Shown piece by piece: positions 4,808 through 6,641 of a stretch of 6,641 nucleotides of DNA. A program made the position numbers and the translations under genes. The stretch covers positions 1 to 6,641 of the forward strand of contig BDTQ01000160.1 in the NCBI GenBank assembly GCA_002898135.1, written 5' to 3'. The notes below the pieces were generated by a model, which saw nothing but the letters and a program-made list of their open reading frames with translations, made no database searches and was not told where the DNA came from. This DNA is from a bacterium BMS3Bbin07 (GTDB lineage: Bacteria > Nitrospirota > Thermodesulfovibrionia > Thermodesulfovibrionales > JdFR-85). Numbering within the stretch: position 1 is the stretch's first letter; every line of letters starts with the position of its first letter.

Positions 4808-6641
4808 ATGGGTTTTTTAAATGATATAAAGAGAGATTTTCAGGCGGTCTTTGAGAGGGACCCTGCAGCAAGCAGCAGGCTGGATGTCATGCTCAGCTAT
4901 TCCGGGTTTCATGCAATCTTTTTCCACAGAATAAACCATATATTGTGGCAGAAAAAGATTCCCGTCCTGCCCAGGCTTGTATCCAATATTGTCAGGCTGA
5001 TGACCGGGATTGAGATACACCCGGGGGCAAGGATAGGTGCGGGGTTTTTTATAGACCATGGGATGGGGGTCGTGATAGGGGAGACGGCAGAGATTGGTGA
5101 GGACTGCCTCCTGTATCAGGGTGTTACACTCGGGGGGACAGGAAAGGAGAAAGGCAAGCGCCATCCCACACTCGGAAAACGGGTGGTGGTGGGGGCTGGG
5201 GCAAAGGTACTCGGTGCCATCAGGATAGGCGATTATGCTAAGATAGGGGCCAATGCCGTGGTTCTGAACGAGGTCCCTGACGACTCCATCGTTGTCGGGG
5301 TTCCCGGCAAGGTTATAAAGAAGAAGGTAATGAGGGTTACTGATCACGGTGTGGAAGAGGTGCTTGATCACGTACATATGCCGGACCCTGTGGAAGAGAG
5401 GTTCAGGGAGCTTGAGAGCTACATAGGTCATATTGAGAAGAGGATAGAGCAACTTGAAGGTAAGGGAGGAAGGATGAGAGTTTATAATACCCTCTCAGGG
5501 AAGAAGGAGGAGTTTGTTCCCCTTGAACCTGGCAAGGTTAAAATATACGTTTGTGGCGTGACGGTCTATGATTACTGCCATATAGGACACGCAAGAAGCG
5601 CTATAGTCTTTGATGTTATGAGACGCTACTTCAGGTATAAGGATTTTAATGTCAGGTATGTCAGGAACTTTACTGATATTGACGACAAGATTATCCGGCG
5701 TGCACAGGAAGAGGGAATCCCCTGGAATGAGGTGGTAAGTAAATATACAGAGGAGTATTACAGGGATATGGATGCCCTTGGTGTGGAGAGGGCGGATGTT
5801 GAGCCGAGGGCAACCGAACATATTCCGGAGATAATAGAGATGGTCAGGACCCTTATAGAGAAGGGATATGCCTATGAGGTTGATGGCGATGTATATTTTG
5901 AGGTCAACAGGTTTCCCGGATACGGCAAGCTATCCAAGAGGTCAATGGATGAGCTGGTTGCCGGGGCCAGGGTTGAGGTGGATGAAAGGAAGAGAAACCC
6001 GCTCGATTTTGCACTGTGGAAGGCAGCCAAGGAGGGTGAGCCTGCATGGGACAGCCCCTGGGGGCCGGGAAGGCCGGGCTGGCATATAGAGTGCTCGGCA
6101 ATGAGCATAAAACACCTTGGTGAGACCTTTGATATCCATGGTGGCGGGGCTGACCTGATATTTCCTCACCACGAGAACGAGATCGCCCAGTCCGAGGCCT
6201 GCACCGAAAAACCCTTTGTCAGATACTGGCTTCATAACGGGTTCATAACGATATCCAAAGAGAAGATGTCCAAATCCCTGGGCAACTTCTTTACCATAAG
6301 AGAGATTCTGGAGAGATTCGACCCCGAGGTTATAAGGGCCTTTATCCTCTCAACCCATTACAGGAGCCCGATAGAGTTTTCAGAGGAACAGCTTCTTGAT
6401 GCAGAGGTCTCGATCAACAGGTTCTATTCTACGATTATGAGGGTGGAGACCTACCTTGACAGGATGCCGCAGAAGGTAAAGACTACTCCGGAGGAGGGAT
6501 ATCTGCAGGAGATGCTCCGGAAGTTCGGGGCAAGGTTTGAGGAGGCGCTGGATGATGACTTCAATACAGCCCTTGCCCTCGGATATATGTATGAGCTTGT
6601 CAGGGAGATTAACCGGTATATTGACGCAAAACCATACGGAG
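4808..6641 (+). CDS. cysE-cysS: Serine O-acetyltransferase / cysteine--tRNA ligase fusion (CysE-CysS), 3' end outside window
   Basis: One frame with no stop runs from ATG 4808 to the window end, giving 611 complete codons. Residues 1-222 are a short-type serine acetyltransferase, which makes O-acetylserine from serine and acetyl-CoA. An N-terminal helical part is followed by left-handed beta-helix repeats (about 70-170) with [22 protein letters not shown] (Asp83, His84), [12 protein letters not shown] (His119), GAGAKVLG and VPGK. A charged helix follows (about 195-217). From Met223 it is class I cysteinyl-tRNA synthetase. CysS-numbered landmarks are zinc ligands Cys27, Cys207, His232 and Glu236, HIGH at 36-39 and KMSKS at 264-268; the C-terminal DALR tRNA-binding domain has just begun. 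Both halves look complete and catalytic up to the edge. A TAA at 4796-4798 is in frame just upstream, so 4808 is the first usable start. No Shine-Dalgarno precedes it. Separate neighbouring cysE and cysS genes are common in bacteria, so this looks like a fused operon pair. An assembly indel near 5455 is the main alternative. Confidence 0.88.
   Translation, partial: MGFLNDIKRDFQAVFERDPAASSRLDVMLSYSGFHAIFFHRINHILWQKKIPVLPRLVSNIVRLMTGIEIHPGARIGAGFFIDHGMGVVIGETAEIGEDCLLYQGVTLGGTGKEKGKRHPTLGKRVVVGAGAKVLGAIRIGDYAKIGANAVVLNEVPDDSIVVGVPGKVIKKKVMRVTDHGVEEVLDHVHMPDPVEERFRELESYIGHIEKRIEQLEGKGGRMRVYNTLSGKKEEFVPLEPGKVKIYVCGVTVYDYCHIGHARSAIVFDVMRRYFRYKDFNVRYVRNFTDIDDKIIRRAQEEGIPWNEVVSKYTEEYYRDMDALGVERADVEPRATEHIPEIIEMVRTLIEKGYAYEVDGDVYFEVNRFPGYGKLSKRSMDELVAGARVEVDERKRNPLDFALWKAAKEGEPAWDSPWGPGRPGWHIECSAMSIKHLGETFDIHGGGADLIFPHHENEIAQSEACTEKPFVRYWLHNGFITISKEKMSKSLGNFFTIREILERFDPEVIRAFILSTHYRSPIEFSEEQLLDAEVSINRFYSTIMRVETYLDRMPQKVKTTPEEGYLQEMLRKFGARFEEALDDDFNTALALGYMYELVREINRYIDAKPYG
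5464..5476 (+). promoter_or_regulatory. Internal Shine-Dalgarno and ATG at the CysE-CysS junction
   Basis: GGGAGG (5464-5469) stands 4 bases before ATG 5474, which is exactly where a stand-alone CysS would begin ([14 protein letters not shown]). A TAA at 5461-5463, one frame behind, immediately precedes it. The layout is that of an ordinary stop / ribosome site / start between two genes, now read through in frame. Confidence 0.6.
5474..6641 (+). CDS. cysS: Possible separately initiated cysteine--tRNA ligase (internal start of the fusion frame)
   Basis: This is the same reading frame as the CysE-CysS fusion, entered at Met223. Translation from here would give a normal CysS: 389 residues are visible of a family length near 460-500. 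The N terminus [20 protein letters not shown] is a typical CysS beginning, so the start fits the family exactly. All catalytic landmarks are present: Cys27, HIGH 36-39, Cys207, HHENE 232-236, KMSKS 264-268. The protein would charge tRNA-Cys with cysteine in the cytoplasm. The strong local ribosome site favours this start over, or alongside, read-through from CysE. Whether free CysS is made cannot be told from sequence. Confidence 0.5.
   Translation, partial: MRVYNTLSGKKEEFVPLEPGKVKIYVCGVTVYDYCHIGHARSAIVFDVMRRYFRYKDFNVRYVRNFTDIDDKIIRRAQEEGIPWNEVVSKYTEEYYRDMDALGVERADVEPRATEHIPEIIEMVRTLIEKGYAYEVDGDVYFEVNRFPGYGKLSKRSMDELVAGARVEVDERKRNPLDFALWKAAKEGEPAWDSPWGPGRPGWHIECSAMSIKHLGETFDIHGGGADLIFPHHENEIAQSEACTEKPFVRYWLHNGFITISKEKMSKSLGNFFTIREILERFDPEVIRAFILSTHYRSPIEFSEEQLLDAEVSINRFYSTIMRVETYLDRMPQKVKTTPEEGYLQEMLRKFGARFEEALDDDFNTALALGYMYELVREINRYIDAKPYG

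Noticed and set aside
4817..5452. 211-codon open frame on the - strand
   Set aside because: It is antisense to the serine acetyltransferase domain; its Pro/His/Tyr-rich translation is a shadow of the hexapeptide repeats.
5440..5476. Programmed -1 frameshift ending CysE at the TAA
   Set aside because: A -1 slip would reach the TAA at 5461, but no X-XXY-YYZ slippery heptamer or strong downstream stem is visible.
5868..6235. Short open frames on both strands inside the CysS region
   Set aside because: They overlap conserved CysS sequence in other frames and show no domain of their own.

Overview
The window is a bacterial chromosomal segment of 6641 bases with all recognisable genes on the + strand. 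The sequence does not settle the taxon. Heavy use of AGG/AGA arginine and ATA isoleucine codons, dispersed G-rich palindromic repeats, a geranylgeranyl-reductase-like flavoprotein beside a TonB-like protein, and an AHDFNN-type hybrid histidine kinase would suit an anaerobic Nitrospirota- or Desulfobacterota-like genome. That placement is a low-confidence inference.

Layout. (1) Positions 1-1205 hold the 3' end of a geranylgeranyl-reductase-family flavoprotein gene. It overlaps by 4 bases (TTGA) a TonB-like gene with an N-terminal membrane anchor, a proline/charge-rich spacer and a C-terminal TonB domain. (2) Positions 1206-1415 are a spacer with a near-consensus sigma70 promoter (TTGACA-17-TATAAA), a small GTCAT-type hairpin and a G-rich palindromic repeat whose edge appears to act as the Shine-Dalgarno sequence of the next gene. 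(3) Positions 1416-3746 encode a soluble hybrid histidine kinase (coiled coil, GAF, GAF, HisKA, HATPase, receiver). Its arginine codon choice differs from its neighbours. (4) Positions 3747-4320 are a 574-base gene-free, repeat-rich stretch. It has two diverged direct copies of a 57-base sequence, and between them a 166-base inverted-repeat element, followed by a GTCATTCCGG-type hairpin. (5) Positions 4321-4740 encode a DUF488 protein. A 20-base imperfect tandem duplication spans its stop codon. (6) From 4808 to the window edge one open frame encodes serine acetyltransferase (CysE) joined in frame to cysteinyl-tRNA synthetase (CysS). There is no stop between them, yet a strong Shine-Dalgarno and ATG remain at the join.

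The most notable item is the CysE-CysS fusion. It links the first committed step of cysteine synthesis to the enzyme that charges tRNA with cysteine. The fused frame lacks a visible Shine-Dalgarno at its own start, but a possible promoter would start transcription exactly at its ATG. The internal CysS start has a good Shine-Dalgarno. The locus may therefore make both a fusion protein and free CysS. The kinase looks like an independently transcribed insertion between repeat-bearing spacers, with no obvious functional link to the cysteine genes.
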